Position numbers and translations under genes: made by a program
The notes under the pieces: model-generated
Seen by the model: only the letters and a program-made list of their open reading frames with translations
Told to the model about the DNA's origin: nothing
Databases searched by the model: none
Shown here: positions 1 to 5,478 of the stretch, piece after piece
Layout: every line of letters begins with the position of its first letter
Position numbering within the stretch: position 1 is the stretch's first letter
Origin: JABMMZ01 sp044373665
Lineage (GTDB): Bacteria > Bacteroidota > Bacteroidia > NS11-12g > UBA955
Assembly (NCBI GenBank): GCA_044373665.1
Contig: JBIPNH010000048.1
Location: 1-16,729 of the forward strand
Length of the DNA: 16,729 nucleotides
Reading direction: 5' to 3'

Positions 1-82
1 GCTAGTTTTATTAAAAACAAAATAAAATTATTTTATTTTTTCTAGCTCTATCTAACTCAACAATCTCTCTCAGAACGGGGTG

Positions 83-113
83 CAAAAGTAACACCTTTTC
101 ATTACTTTCCAAA
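83..113 (-). promoter_or_regulatory. Perfect Bacteroidota-type promoter firing out of the left edge
   Basis: On the minus strand TTTG (113-110) is followed by exactly 19 bases and then TACTTTTG (90-83), a full match to the Bacteroidota TTTG-N19-TAnnTTTG pattern. Transcription would start near position 77 and run leftward through a leader beginning CACCCCGTTCTGAGAG. Upstream (114-180) is very rich in A- and T-tracts, like an UP element. No ORF follows on the minus strand before the edge, so the product lies outside. A stable RNA operon (rRNA) is my guess from the promoter strength and non-coding leader, not something visible here. The rest of 1-309 holds no gene that I can support; the ORF on the minus strand at 237-464 is a shadow of the metal-binding gene. 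Confidence 0.6.
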
Positions 114-323
114 TTAATTGTTGGTTATTTTTTGAAAGTTGCTTTTTTTTATTTTTTTTCAACTATTTAAACAATCCGTACACTAGACTATTACTCGTTC
201 TACGCAACTTATAAAACTAAAAAAAATTGAAAAAAATTACTTTTTAAGGTTGTATTTATATAAAAATATTAAGTTAACTATCAAAAAATGACCTGCATCA
301 TAGATAATAATGGGTTTCATGAG

Positions 324-331
324 TAATTTTG
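324..331 (+). promoter_or_regulatory. Candidate -7 promoter box just before the metal-binding gene
   Basis: TAATTTTG matches the Bacteroidota -7 box TAnnTTTG and ends 8 bases before the ATG at 340. If used, transcription would begin about 336-339, giving an essentially leaderless mRNA. No TTTG is found at the expected distance (around 301-304), so support is limited to the -7 box and to its agreement with the chosen start. Confidence 0.35.
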
Positions 332-339
332 ACACTATT

Positions 340-615
340 ATGACTGAAAATATTATTGTTGCTAACCTCAAATGTGGCGGTTGTGCCACTTCAATTAAAA
401 ACAAATTGAAAGAATTGCACGGAATTGATTCAATTAATATTGATTTGGACTCTAATAATATCACTATTATTCACCAAGGCATTGTTAATCGTGATATAAT
501 AACGGCACAATTAAAGGCTATTGGTTATCCTGAAGCAACAGAAGAAAATGGTTTATTACTTCAACTTAAGAGTTATGCAAGTTGTATGATTGGTAAATTG
601 AGTTCTGACAAGTAA
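340..615 (+). CDS. Small heavy-metal-associated (HMA) domain protein, CopZ-like
   Basis: A single HMA ferredoxin-like domain of 91 residues. The metal site is LKCGGCATSIKNKL near residues 9-22, giving the CxxC pair (C-G-G-C) seen in copper chaperones and the N-terminal domains of P-type ATPases. The later hydrophobic strand pattern (SINIDLDSNNITI, then AQLKAIGYPEA) also fits the fold. Family knowledge suggests cytosolic binding and hand-over of Cu(I) or another soft metal; the metal cannot be told from sequence. The ORF is open from ATG codons at 310 and 319, but 340 begins right at the domain (MTENIIVANLKCGGC) and lies just after a -7 promoter box, so I prefer it. No P-type ATPase or metal regulator is adjacent, and the gene is convergent with the helicase. 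The extra C-terminal stretch (SYASCMIGKLSSDK) carries a further lone cysteine. Confidence 0.82.
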   Translation: MTENIIVANLKCGGCATSIKNKLKELHGIDSINIDLDSNNITIIHQGIVNRDIITAQLKAIGYPEATEENGLLLQLKSYASCMIGKLSSDK

Positions 616-680
616 CAATTCAAGTCTTCTTTCTAATAAAAAAGTATGATTTATGACTTGAAATTCTGAGCCAAAATTTA

Positions 681-707
681 CACCTATATATATACGTATG
701 TATGGTG
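681..707. terminator. Possible hairpin between convergent genes
   Basis: CACC (681-684) pairs with GGTG (704-707), and the AT-rich stretch between folds back with one bulge and two G-T pairs, giving about 12 pairs around an AC loop. It lies between the stop codons of the metal-binding gene (615) and the helicase (746, minus), where a two-way terminator would be expected. There is no clean T-run after it, so the call is weak. It overlaps a direct repeat TATGGTGCTAA at 701-711 and 714-724. Confidence 0.25.
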
Positions 708-745
708 CTAATATATGGTGCTAAAATCTAATACTCTTTTGGACT

Positions 746-1951
746 TTAATTTCGGGGCTTTTGATGCCTTTGTTTTTTATCCTTAAAATTTGTGTCGGGC
801 TTTTCGGGTTGATAAGCAGGACGACTACCCCAAGTTTCAGGTAATTCAATTTTATTTACTGAATAGCCAATCATAGATTCTATGTTTGAAAATAGAAACT
901 GTTTGGTTTCATTGATAAATGTAATGGCCTCTCCTTTTGATTCCGCCCTGGCTGTTCTACCGACTCTATGAACATAATCTGCAGGTTCATTGGGAATGTC
1001 ATAGTTTATAACTAAACCAATATCGTCAATGTCTATTCCTCTCGAAAGTATATCTGTAGCAACTAATACTTGTATTTGTTTGTTTTTAAAAAGCCTTAAT
1101 ACTTCTTCTCTCTGATTTTGCTCAAGGTCGGAATGTATTGATTTTACTTTTAATCCATCTTTGTGTAATTCCTGTTCAAGAACTTTGACCATCTGTTTGG
1201 TGCTAGCAAATACAATTACACTTTGATACGTTTTTTGTTTGAGTATGTACTTTATGAGTTTGTTTTTTTGATTATTGAATACCAAATAGGCACTTTGGGT
1301 AATTCCTGCTGCTGGTTTGGAAATAGACAAACTAATTTCAGCCGGATTGGTAAGAAGTTTTTTGGCAAATTCTCTAATTTTGGGTGCCATAGTTGCAGAA
1401 AACATTAATGTTTGTCTTTTGGGTGGCAAAAACTTAATTATTTTGAATAAGTCTTCTATAAAACCCATGTCTAACATCCTATCAGCTTCATCTAATATAA
1501 AATGTTTTAAATAAGGAAACTTTACATAACCCATATTAAGGTGTGCAATTAATCGACCTGGTGTTGCTATTATAATATTAGTACCCTCTACAAATGCTTT
1601 TTTCTCATTTTGAAAAGCGGTTCCATCATTTCCTCCGTATATAGCCATGGAACTAATTCCCGAAAAATAAGTAAGCCCTTGGAGTGCTGTATCTATTTGT
1701 ATAGCAAGTTCCCTAGTAGGAACAACAATTAATGTATCTGTATAATCGGAGGGATCTTTGGTCAATCTATTTAAAACGGGCAATAAAAAAGCAGCCGTTT
1801 TACCAGTACCTGTTTGAGCACATGCTATCAAGTCCTTACCCTCTAAAATAATTGGAATGGCTTGTTCTTGTATAGGAGTTGCATTGACAAAACCCATGCT
1901 TTCAATACTACTTTGCAAGGAGGGCTCGAGGTTAAAATCTGTAAAATTCAA
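746..1951 (-). CDS. DEAD-box ATP-dependent RNA helicase, RhlE-type
   Basis: 401 residues with the full set of DEAD-box motifs in order: Q motif (F20-Q28), motif I AQTGTGKT at 45-52, motif Ia PTREL at 78-82, TPGR at 130-133, motif II DEAD at 154-157, motif III SAT at 185-187, and motif VI HRVGRTAR at 328-335. Two RecA-like domains are followed by a short basic tail (KDKKQRHQKPRN) instead of a folded RNA-binding domain, as in RhlE-like helicases. The family unwinds short RNA duplexes with ATP in ribosome assembly, mRNA decay or cold adaptation; which of these applies here cannot be seen. The ATG at 1951 starts the protein directly before the Q motif, and a good promoter lies 20-50 bases upstream. 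The gene stands alone and is convergent with the metal-binding gene. Confidence 0.93.
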   Translation of the reverse strand: MNFTDFNLEPSLQSSIESMGFVNATPIQEQAIPIILEGKDLIACAQTGTGKTAAFLLPVLNRLTKDPSDYTDTLIVVPTRELAIQIDTALQGLTYFSGISSMAIYGGNDGTAFQNEKKAFVEGTNIIIATPGRLIAHLNMGYVKFPYLKHFILDEADRMLDMGFIEDLFKIIKFLPPKRQTLMFSATMAPKIREFAKKLLTNPAEISLSISKPAAGITQSAYLVFNNQKNKLIKYILKQKTYQSVIVFASTKQMVKVLEQELHKDGLKVKSIHSDLEQNQREEVLRLFKNKQIQVLVATDILSRGIDIDDIGLVINYDIPNEPADYVHRVGRTARAESKGEAITFINETKQFLFSNIESMIGYSVNKIELPETWGSRPAYQPEKPDTNFKDKKQRHQKPRN

Positions 1952-1970
1952 TTTTTTTAAAAATATTCAG

Positions 1971-2001
1971 CAAAGTTATGAATAATTTCACTCAACCCAA
2001 T
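1971..2001 (-). promoter_or_regulatory. Promoter of the DEAD-box helicase
   Basis: On the minus strand ATTG (2001-1998) is followed by 19 bases and TAACTTTG (1978-1971), matching 3 of 4 bases of the -33 box and the whole -7 box of the Bacteroidota pattern. Transcription would start near 1966, giving a leader of about 15 bases before the ATG at 1951. Confidence 0.6.
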
Positions 2002-2163
2002 TTCAAAATACATTCAAAAAAAAAATTCACATTAATATGTACTTTTTATCACAAAGTAACTTCTAATTATTAAAACAATAGATAAGTAAAACCCTGTAAA
2101 AACAGTATTTTTTAAAAATCGAAAAAAAAACACTTCTGTATACCCTTATTATTTACGATTCAA

Positions 2164-2195
2164 TTTGTTTATAAAGTACTATTTAATTAAAATTG
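2164..2195 (+). promoter_or_regulatory. Probable promoter of the four-gene sensor unit
   Basis: TTTG (2164-2167), 20 bases, then TAAAATTG (2188-2195), one mismatch to TAnnTTTG. The start point would be near 2201, about 23 bases before the ATG at 2224. Between the boxes, GTTTATAAAGTACT (2167-2180) agrees at 10 of 14 positions with the reverse complement of the palindrome at 4623-4636, so autoregulation by the response regulator is conceivable but weakly supported. The intergenic stretch 1952-2223 otherwise shows only A- and T-tracts. Confidence 0.4.
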
Positions 2196-2223
2196 CAACT
2201 GAATCTATTAAAAAACTCATAAC

Positions 2224-2538
2224 ATGCCATTTACAGGAAATGAAAACCACTACATTAGTTTGCACGATGCTGCAGAATTAACCGCTAATTTCAGAAACAG
2301 CCAACCCATTGATACCACTATTGCTTTGTTTTATGGGAAATCAACAATTCAGTCTATTTTAAATCAACCCAATTGTGTCGGAATTAGAATTTACTACGCT
2401 CAAGAGGCAAACAATGAGTCCACTATGGTCATTGTGGGTACTGATGTAAATAGCAACGACATAGAAAATGGGATTTTAGCAGAACATGGCATAAAATGTC
2501 CTAGTAGTTGCAGTAACTCTAATTTATTAAATTCTTAA
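2224..2538 (+). CDS. Small conserved protein of unknown function with C-terminal CPSSC motif
   Basis: 104 residues with no signal peptide and no membrane helix, so probably cytosolic. It begins MPFTGNENHYISLHDAAELT, continues through a mixed alpha/beta pattern (GIRIYYAQEANNES, then MVIVGTDVNSNDI) and ends with a cysteine pair in KCPSSC (C92, C96). From memory, proteins of this shape, with an N-terminal 'NHYI...A..lt..yR' stretch, a central 'RIYYG...' strand and a terminal CPxxC-like tail, recur in Bacteroidota, always as hypothetical proteins; I know of no function. The cysteine pair could bind metal or be redox-active, which is inference. It is the first gene of the unit and its stop lies 3 bases before the next start, so it is very likely co-transcribed with the membrane protein, kinase and regulator. 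Confidence 0.72.
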   Translation: MPFTGNENHYISLHDAAELTANFRNSQPIDTTIALFYGKSTIQSILNQPNCVGIRIYYAQEANNESTMVIVGTDVNSNDIENGILAEHGIKCPSSCSNSNLLNS

Positions 2539-2541
2539 TGA

Positions 2542-3177
2542 ATGTTTGTCCTTTTATTGTCTAGTATTTCTATGTTATTTCCTTTTATTACGGGAATAAT
2601 TAAATACAACAAACTTGATTTACAGCAATCTTTTTTTTTCCTTTTTATTGTAGTTTCTGTATTATTTGAATGTATTTCAGTTATTACAGGGCTTAACGGC
2701 ATTGAAAACATATGGTCGTTTAAGATGTTTGTAATTTTTGAATTTAACTTTTTTACATGGTTTCTTAGTCGCTTTCACAGTAAAAAGCGTTTTATTACCC
2801 GTTTCAATCTATTTTTAACCTCCTTAAGTATTGTTTTAGTTTTCCTTCCTTTATTTATTAATGTAAATGATTACTATGATTCCTTTATATTTATTGTAAT
2901 ATTTTCTGGGTTCATTATACAAGCGTTAATTGTCCTAATTGGATTGTTTGAAAATTACAATTACAGCCCTCTGAATAATTCTATTTTTTGGATATTTTCT
3001 GGCAGATTGATGTATTTTCTAATTACATTTTATGTTTATATATTTCCCTTGTCTGAAATTAAAACAGCCTACGAAGAAAGTTTCAGTTTTACTTTTTTGA
3101 TTTTAAATACTGTTGGAAATATTAGTTGCAATATCTTATATTCGATTTCTTTTTTATGCAAACAGAAGCTCAATTAA
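2542..3177 (+). CDS. Integral membrane protein with about seven helices, candidate sensor partner of the kinase
   Basis: 211 residues, almost wholly hydrophobic. I count helices at roughly 3-20, 30-49, 58-78, 86-106, 113-135, 146-169 and 181-206, with short charged loops (HSKKRFITR near 79-87; a longer loop around ENYNYSPLNN). There is no enzyme motif. Similar seven-helix proteins beside histidine kinases, with an 'EF' pair in the third helix and an 'FWI..G.L.Y' pattern near the sixth (here FWIFSGRLMYFL at 149-160), recur in Bacteroidota as far as I recall, but without an assigned role. The 3' end overlaps the kinase start by 22 bases, so the two are tightly coupled. Because the kinase itself lacks a sensor, I infer that this protein may supply signal input; this is not shown by the sequence. 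Confidence 0.7.
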   Translation: MFVLLLSSISMLFPFITGIIKYNKLDLQQSFFFLFIVVSVLFECISVITGLNGIENIWSFKMFVIFEFNFFTWFLSRFHSKKRFITRFNLFLTSLSIVLVFLPLFINVNDYYDSFIFIVIFSGFIIQALIVLIGLFENYNYSPLNNSIFWIFSGRLMYFLITFYVYIFPLSEIKTAYEESFSFTFLILNTVGNISCNILYSISFLCKQKLN

Positions 3178-3908
3178 TCCTAAACATTATAATTCTTTTT
3201 ATTTTTGTTTTCATTGTACTTGCTTTTTTCTTTTTTATTCTGATTTATCGTTACAATAAAAATCTTAGAATAAAGCATTATGAAGCATTAAATAATTTAT
3301 TAATTGGGCAACTTAACGAAAGAGAGAGATTAGCCAGAGACTTGCATGATTCTTTGAATCCTCAATTGTCTGCCATAAATTTAAAACTTGACACAATTCA
3401 GTGTAATGACGACGATTTTGGCAGTATTAAAACAAAAATTCGAGATGACATCAACCTAGCTATTAATAGAATTAGGCAAATTTCACATAATTTAATGCCT
3501 ACTAATTTAAAGTCAACTCATTTACATCTTGTTTTTAAAGATTATATCATTAATGCTCAAACTCCAGAAATTCAGATACAATTCACTTCTGAAATTGAAC
3601 ATTTAAAATTCAATGAAACCGTAAAATTTCATTTATTCTATATTCTTATGGAATTAATTCAAAACACCGCTAAACACAGTAAAGCCAATAAAATTGAAAT
3701 TGTGCTTAAATACAACGAATCTAAAAAAACACTTTATTTCGATTACTTAGACAATGGAATTGGAATAGAAGATGATGTTTTTGAAAAGGATGGTATTGGC
3801 ATTAAAAACATTGTTTCAAGATTAAAAATCATTAATGCTGATTTTAAGTTAAAAACTGATCATGCATTTCAAATCAATATGTCAATTCGCAATCCTATTA
3901 AACTATGA
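3156..3908 (+). CDS. Sensor histidine kinase of the NarX/LiaS/DesK (HisKA_3) class without a sensor domain
   Basis: 250 residues from ATG 3156. One N-terminal membrane helix (about residues 6-31) is followed by a short linker and the HisKA_3 dimerisation/phosphoacceptor helix ERERLARDLHDSLNPQLSA, with H64 as the phosphorylated histidine. The ATPase domain carries the N box ELIQNTAKHS (166-175), the G1 box DNGIG (199-203) and the G2 box GIGIKNI (213-219). No PAS, HAMP, TPR or periplasmic domain is present. An ATG at 3126 is in frame but would lie deeper inside the preceding gene and add a non-helical lead; 3156 places the charged start directly before the helix. The stop codon overlaps the start of the response regulator as ATGA, so kinase and regulator are probably translated in a coupled manner and form a cognate pair. 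Confidence 0.88.
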   Translation: MQTEAQLILNIIILFIFVFIVLAFFFFILIYRYNKNLRIKHYEALNNLLIGQLNERERLARDLHDSLNPQLSAINLKLDTIQCNDDDFGSIKTKIRDDINLAINRIRQISHNLMPTNLKSTHLHLVFKDYIINAQTPEIQIQFTSEIEHLKFNETVKFHLFYILMELIQNTAKHSKANKIEIVLKYNESKKTLYFDYLDNGIGIEDDVFEKDGIGIKNIVSRLKIINADFKLKTDHAFQINMSIRNPIKL

Positions 3909-4555
3909 ACAATCGATTGTATTCCATCTTGGTTGTTGAAGACCATACCATTTACAGAGAAGCTATTGTTGAAATTTTAATTAAAACGAATTTAACAAAT
4001 GTGGTTGATGAAGCAGAGAATGGCAAAATTGCTCTTGCTAAAATTGAAAGTAAACAATACGATATTGTCTTTTTGGACATCGAAATGCCTGAATTAAATG
4101 GCATAGAAACCACTAGAATAATTAAAGAGAAATACCAAGACATTAAAATTATCATTCTTACCTCACATCAATACAATTCAAAAGTTATAGAATTAATAGA
4201 GATGGGAATAAGTGCCTATTTACTTAAAAACACTGACAAGCAAGAACTAATTAATGCAATTGAAAAAGTAATCGACGGCGACATGTATTTGAGTAAAGAT
4301 GTGTACGACGTTTATGCCAAACATTTGATTTACAATACATCTAAATCAGAAAATGACTACCACTTAACCGAGAGGGAAATAGAAATTATTAAATTATTAT
4401 GTCAACAATTAACGGCAAATGAAATAGCAGAAAAACTATTTATTTCTGAACAAACAGTTAAAAATCACCGTTACCGTATTATGAAAAAGTTAGACACCAA
4501 TAGTGTCATTGGAATTGTAGTATTTGCAATACGAAACCAAATTTTTACCATTTAA
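3905..4555 (+). CDS. Response regulator, NarL/FixJ family, with LuxR-type HTH
   Basis: 216 residues. The receiver domain (about 6-125) has the acidic pair E12-D13, the phosphoacceptor D58 in FLDIEMP, the switch threonine T86 in ILTS and the conserved lysine K108 in YLLKNT; all key residues are present. The output domain (154-200) is a GerE/LuxR helix-turn-helix: LTEREIEIIKLL, then the recognition region SEQTVKNHRYRIMKKL. It is expected to be phosphorylated by the kinase encoded directly upstream (ATGA overlap) and to bind DNA as a dimer at short inverted repeats. Candidate sites lie just downstream at 4623-4735, before the next genes. Confidence 0.92.
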   Translation: MNNRLYSILVVEDHTIYREAIVEILIKTNLTNVVDEAENGKIALAKIESKQYDIVFLDIEMPELNGIETTRIIKEKYQDIKIIILTSHQYNSKVIELIEMGISAYLLKNTDKQELINAIEKVIDGDMYLSKDVYDVYAKHLIYNTSKSENDYHLTEREIEIIKLLCQQLTANEIAEKLFISEQTVKNHRYRIMKKLDTNSVIGIVVFAIRNQIFTI

Positions 4556-4622
4556 TATCTGGGTTAATCAATTCATCTTTCACACTTTTTATCACCTTTT
4601 CATAGATTGGAGTCAAGCAAAT

Positions 4623-4636
4623 GGTACTTTAGTACC
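4623..4636. promoter_or_regulatory. Candidate operator, palindrome 1 of 3
   Basis: GGTACTTTAGTACC is an inverted repeat with two perfect 6-base arms around TT. Its length and symmetry fit a dimeric NarL/LuxR-type regulator site. It lies 68 bases after the response-regulator gene and is the best of three related copies. Confidence 0.45.
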
Positions 4637-4657
4637 CAAATATATTGTTGTTTTAGG

Positions 4658-4671
4658 GTTACTAAAGTATC
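4658..4671. promoter_or_regulatory. Candidate operator, palindrome 2 of 3
   Basis: GTTACTAAAGTATC matches the reverse complement of palindrome 1 at 12 of 14 positions. Its centre lies 35 bases downstream of the centre of palindrome 1. Confidence 0.4.
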
Positions 4672-4697
4672 ATTTTTAAGCTACACTATCGATAAAT

Positions 4698-4728
4698 TTT
4701 ATTTTTACGATTGTTGATAGTACTTTTG
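4698..4728 (+). promoter_or_regulatory. Probable promoter for the small genes downstream
   Basis: TTTA (4698-4701), 19 bases, then TACTTTTG (4721-4728): 3 of 4 bases of the -33 box and all of the -7 box. Transcription would start near 4734, about 190 bases before the ATG at 4926, leaving a long structured leader with a hairpin and a mini-ORF. The third palindrome covers the -7 box, so a bound regulator would directly affect polymerase. Confidence 0.45.
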
Positions 4729-4735
4729 TATCAAC
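4713..4735. promoter_or_regulatory. Candidate operator, palindrome 3 of 3, overlapping the -7 box
   Basis: GTTGATA (4713-4719) and TATCAAC (4729-4735) are perfect 7-base inverted arms around a 9-base centre. The inner AGTACTTTTGTATC (4719-4732) matches palindrome 1 at 11 of 14 positions. Its centre is 61 bases from that of palindrome 2. Confidence 0.4.
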
Positions 4736-4756
4736 TTAAAACGATGACAAACTTAA

Positions 4757-4809
4757 CCTATAAGAATATACAGTTGTAATTTTCAAAAACACAACTGTTA
4801 TTCTTTAGG
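4757..4809 (+). other. Long hairpin in the leader region
   Basis: The arm 4757-4777 pairs with 4791-4809 over 19 base pairs, with only two single-T bulges on the left arm (4761 and 4769) and a 13-base loop (4778-4790). The inner 8 pairs are ACAGTTGT/ACAACTGT. It is followed by A-rich, not T-rich, sequence on the plus strand and has no T-run on the minus strand, so it does not look like an intrinsic terminator in either direction. It starts about 23 bases after the predicted start point near 4734, so a leader RNA structure is the simplest reading. Confidence 0.55.
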
Positions 4810-4859
4810 AAAAAAAGAAGCTTAAAACTCAATCTATAAACACTAAAGAAACTAAAACT

Positions 4860-4889
4860 ATGAAAACGTTATTTATTTGTTTCAAGTAA
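4860..4889 (+). other. Nine-codon mini-ORF, leader peptide or gene remnant
   Basis: ATG at 4860 preceded by A-rich sequence (ACTAAAGAAACTAAAACT), the usual look of a Bacteroidota translation start, encodes only MKTLFICFK before TAA at 4887-4889. The peptide resembles the first residues of a signal peptide. It could be a short leader ORF or the last trace of a lost secreted protein; nothing in 4890-4925 extends it convincingly. Confidence 0.25.
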
Positions 4890-4925
4890 AATTAGCATTA
4901 ACATGTAACTCTTTTTTAAGAAACC

Positions 4926-5204
4926 ATGCAAAACTACTCTAATCAAACAGGAAAATCAAACATCACACACTACAAAATTGAAGATGATAAAATCTTTATA
5001 AAATTCAAAAAGTGGGATGAGCCCATTATTTACACTTATGAATCGGAGGGCACAGAACACGTTGAAAATTTGAAAGCATTGGCATTATCAGGAAAAGGAT
5101 TAAGTCGATATCTTCAAAGATATTTCAAAAGTCAAATGAATAATTCCGAATATAAAACAAAGAAAAAGTCTTTACTGTCTAAAATAACATTAGGCTGGTT
5201 GTGA
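4926..5204 (+). CDS. Small protein of unknown function, weakly KTSC-like
   Basis: 92 residues, no signal peptide or membrane helix. The central part, SNITHYKIEDDKIFIKFKKW followed by PIIYTYESEG and then KALALSGKGLSRYLQRYF, has the order of a KTSC-type small domain: a leading serine, a 'F.....Y.Y' strand pair and a helix with 'A..G.GL..Y'. The resemblance is loose and I would not name a function. The tail (KTKKKSLLSKITLGWL) is strongly basic. It is the first full gene after the palindromes, promoter and hairpin at 4623-4809, so it is a candidate target of the response regulator. The next small gene starts 12 bases after its stop. Confidence 0.62.
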   Translation: MQNYSNQTGKSNITHYKIEDDKIFIKFKKWDEPIIYTYESEGTEHVENLKALALSGKGLSRYLQRYFKSQMNNSEYKTKKKSLLSKITLGWL

Positions 5205-5216
5205 GCACAAATTATT

Positions 5217-5378
5217 ATGAAATCAAACATTATTATCTTTTTTTTCGCTTTTGTGTTAGCTTTTGTGATTCTTGGATTGAGTGAACTCGTAGGTAACTAT
5301 AAAGAAAAGAAGAAATTAATAGAGGTTGAAAATTCAAACTCAAACTACCTAGACAGCTCTTCAAATGCCAGTTACTAA
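5217..5378 (+). CDS. Small single-pass membrane protein of unknown function
   Basis: 53 residues from ATG 5217 to TAA 5376-5378. It starts MKSNIIIFFFAFVLAFVILG, one membrane helix at about residues 4-23, then a charged stretch (ELVGNYKEKKKLIEVEN) and a polar, serine- and asparagine-rich tail. It follows the previous small gene by 12 bases on the same strand and is probably co-transcribed with it. I do not recognise a family. The clear helix-plus-charged-tail pattern and tight spacing argue that it is a real gene. Confidence 0.5.
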   Translation: MKSNIIIFFFAFVLAFVILGLSELVGNYKEKKKLIEVENSNSNYLDSSSNASY

Positions 5379-5410
5379 GTCATAAATTGCAAATAAAATC
5401 AATTAAATTA

Positions 5411-5453
5411 TTGTAATATAACATATTATTAGTTAATTCGAACGTTATTACAA
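5411..5453. repeat. Inverted repeat ahead of the WYL-like gene
   Basis: TTGTAATA (5411-5418) and TATTACAA (5446-5453) are perfect 8-base inverted arms separated by 27 bases and ending 25 bases before the ATG at 5479. It may be a regulator site or chance in AT-rich DNA. Confidence 0.2.
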
Positions 5454-5478
5454 CTCACTAAATCAAAAATTGTAAAAA

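Noticed and set aside
237..464. Minus-strand ORF of 75 residues
   Set aside because: It is antisense to the metal-binding gene, with no domain and no start context.
619..662. Inverted repeat TTCAAGTC / GACTTGAA after the metal-binding gene
   Set aside because: Arms are perfect over 8 bases but the loop is 28 bases and no T-run follows; not convincing as a terminator.
1223..1514. Plus-strand ORFs opposite the helicase
   Set aside because: They lie wholly within the DEAD-box gene on the other strand, have low-complexity composition and no domain; shadows.
2094..2116. Possible terminator CTGTAAAAACAG plus T-run
   Set aside because: The stem is only four pairs and lies in a stretch full of A- and T-tracts; too weak to call.
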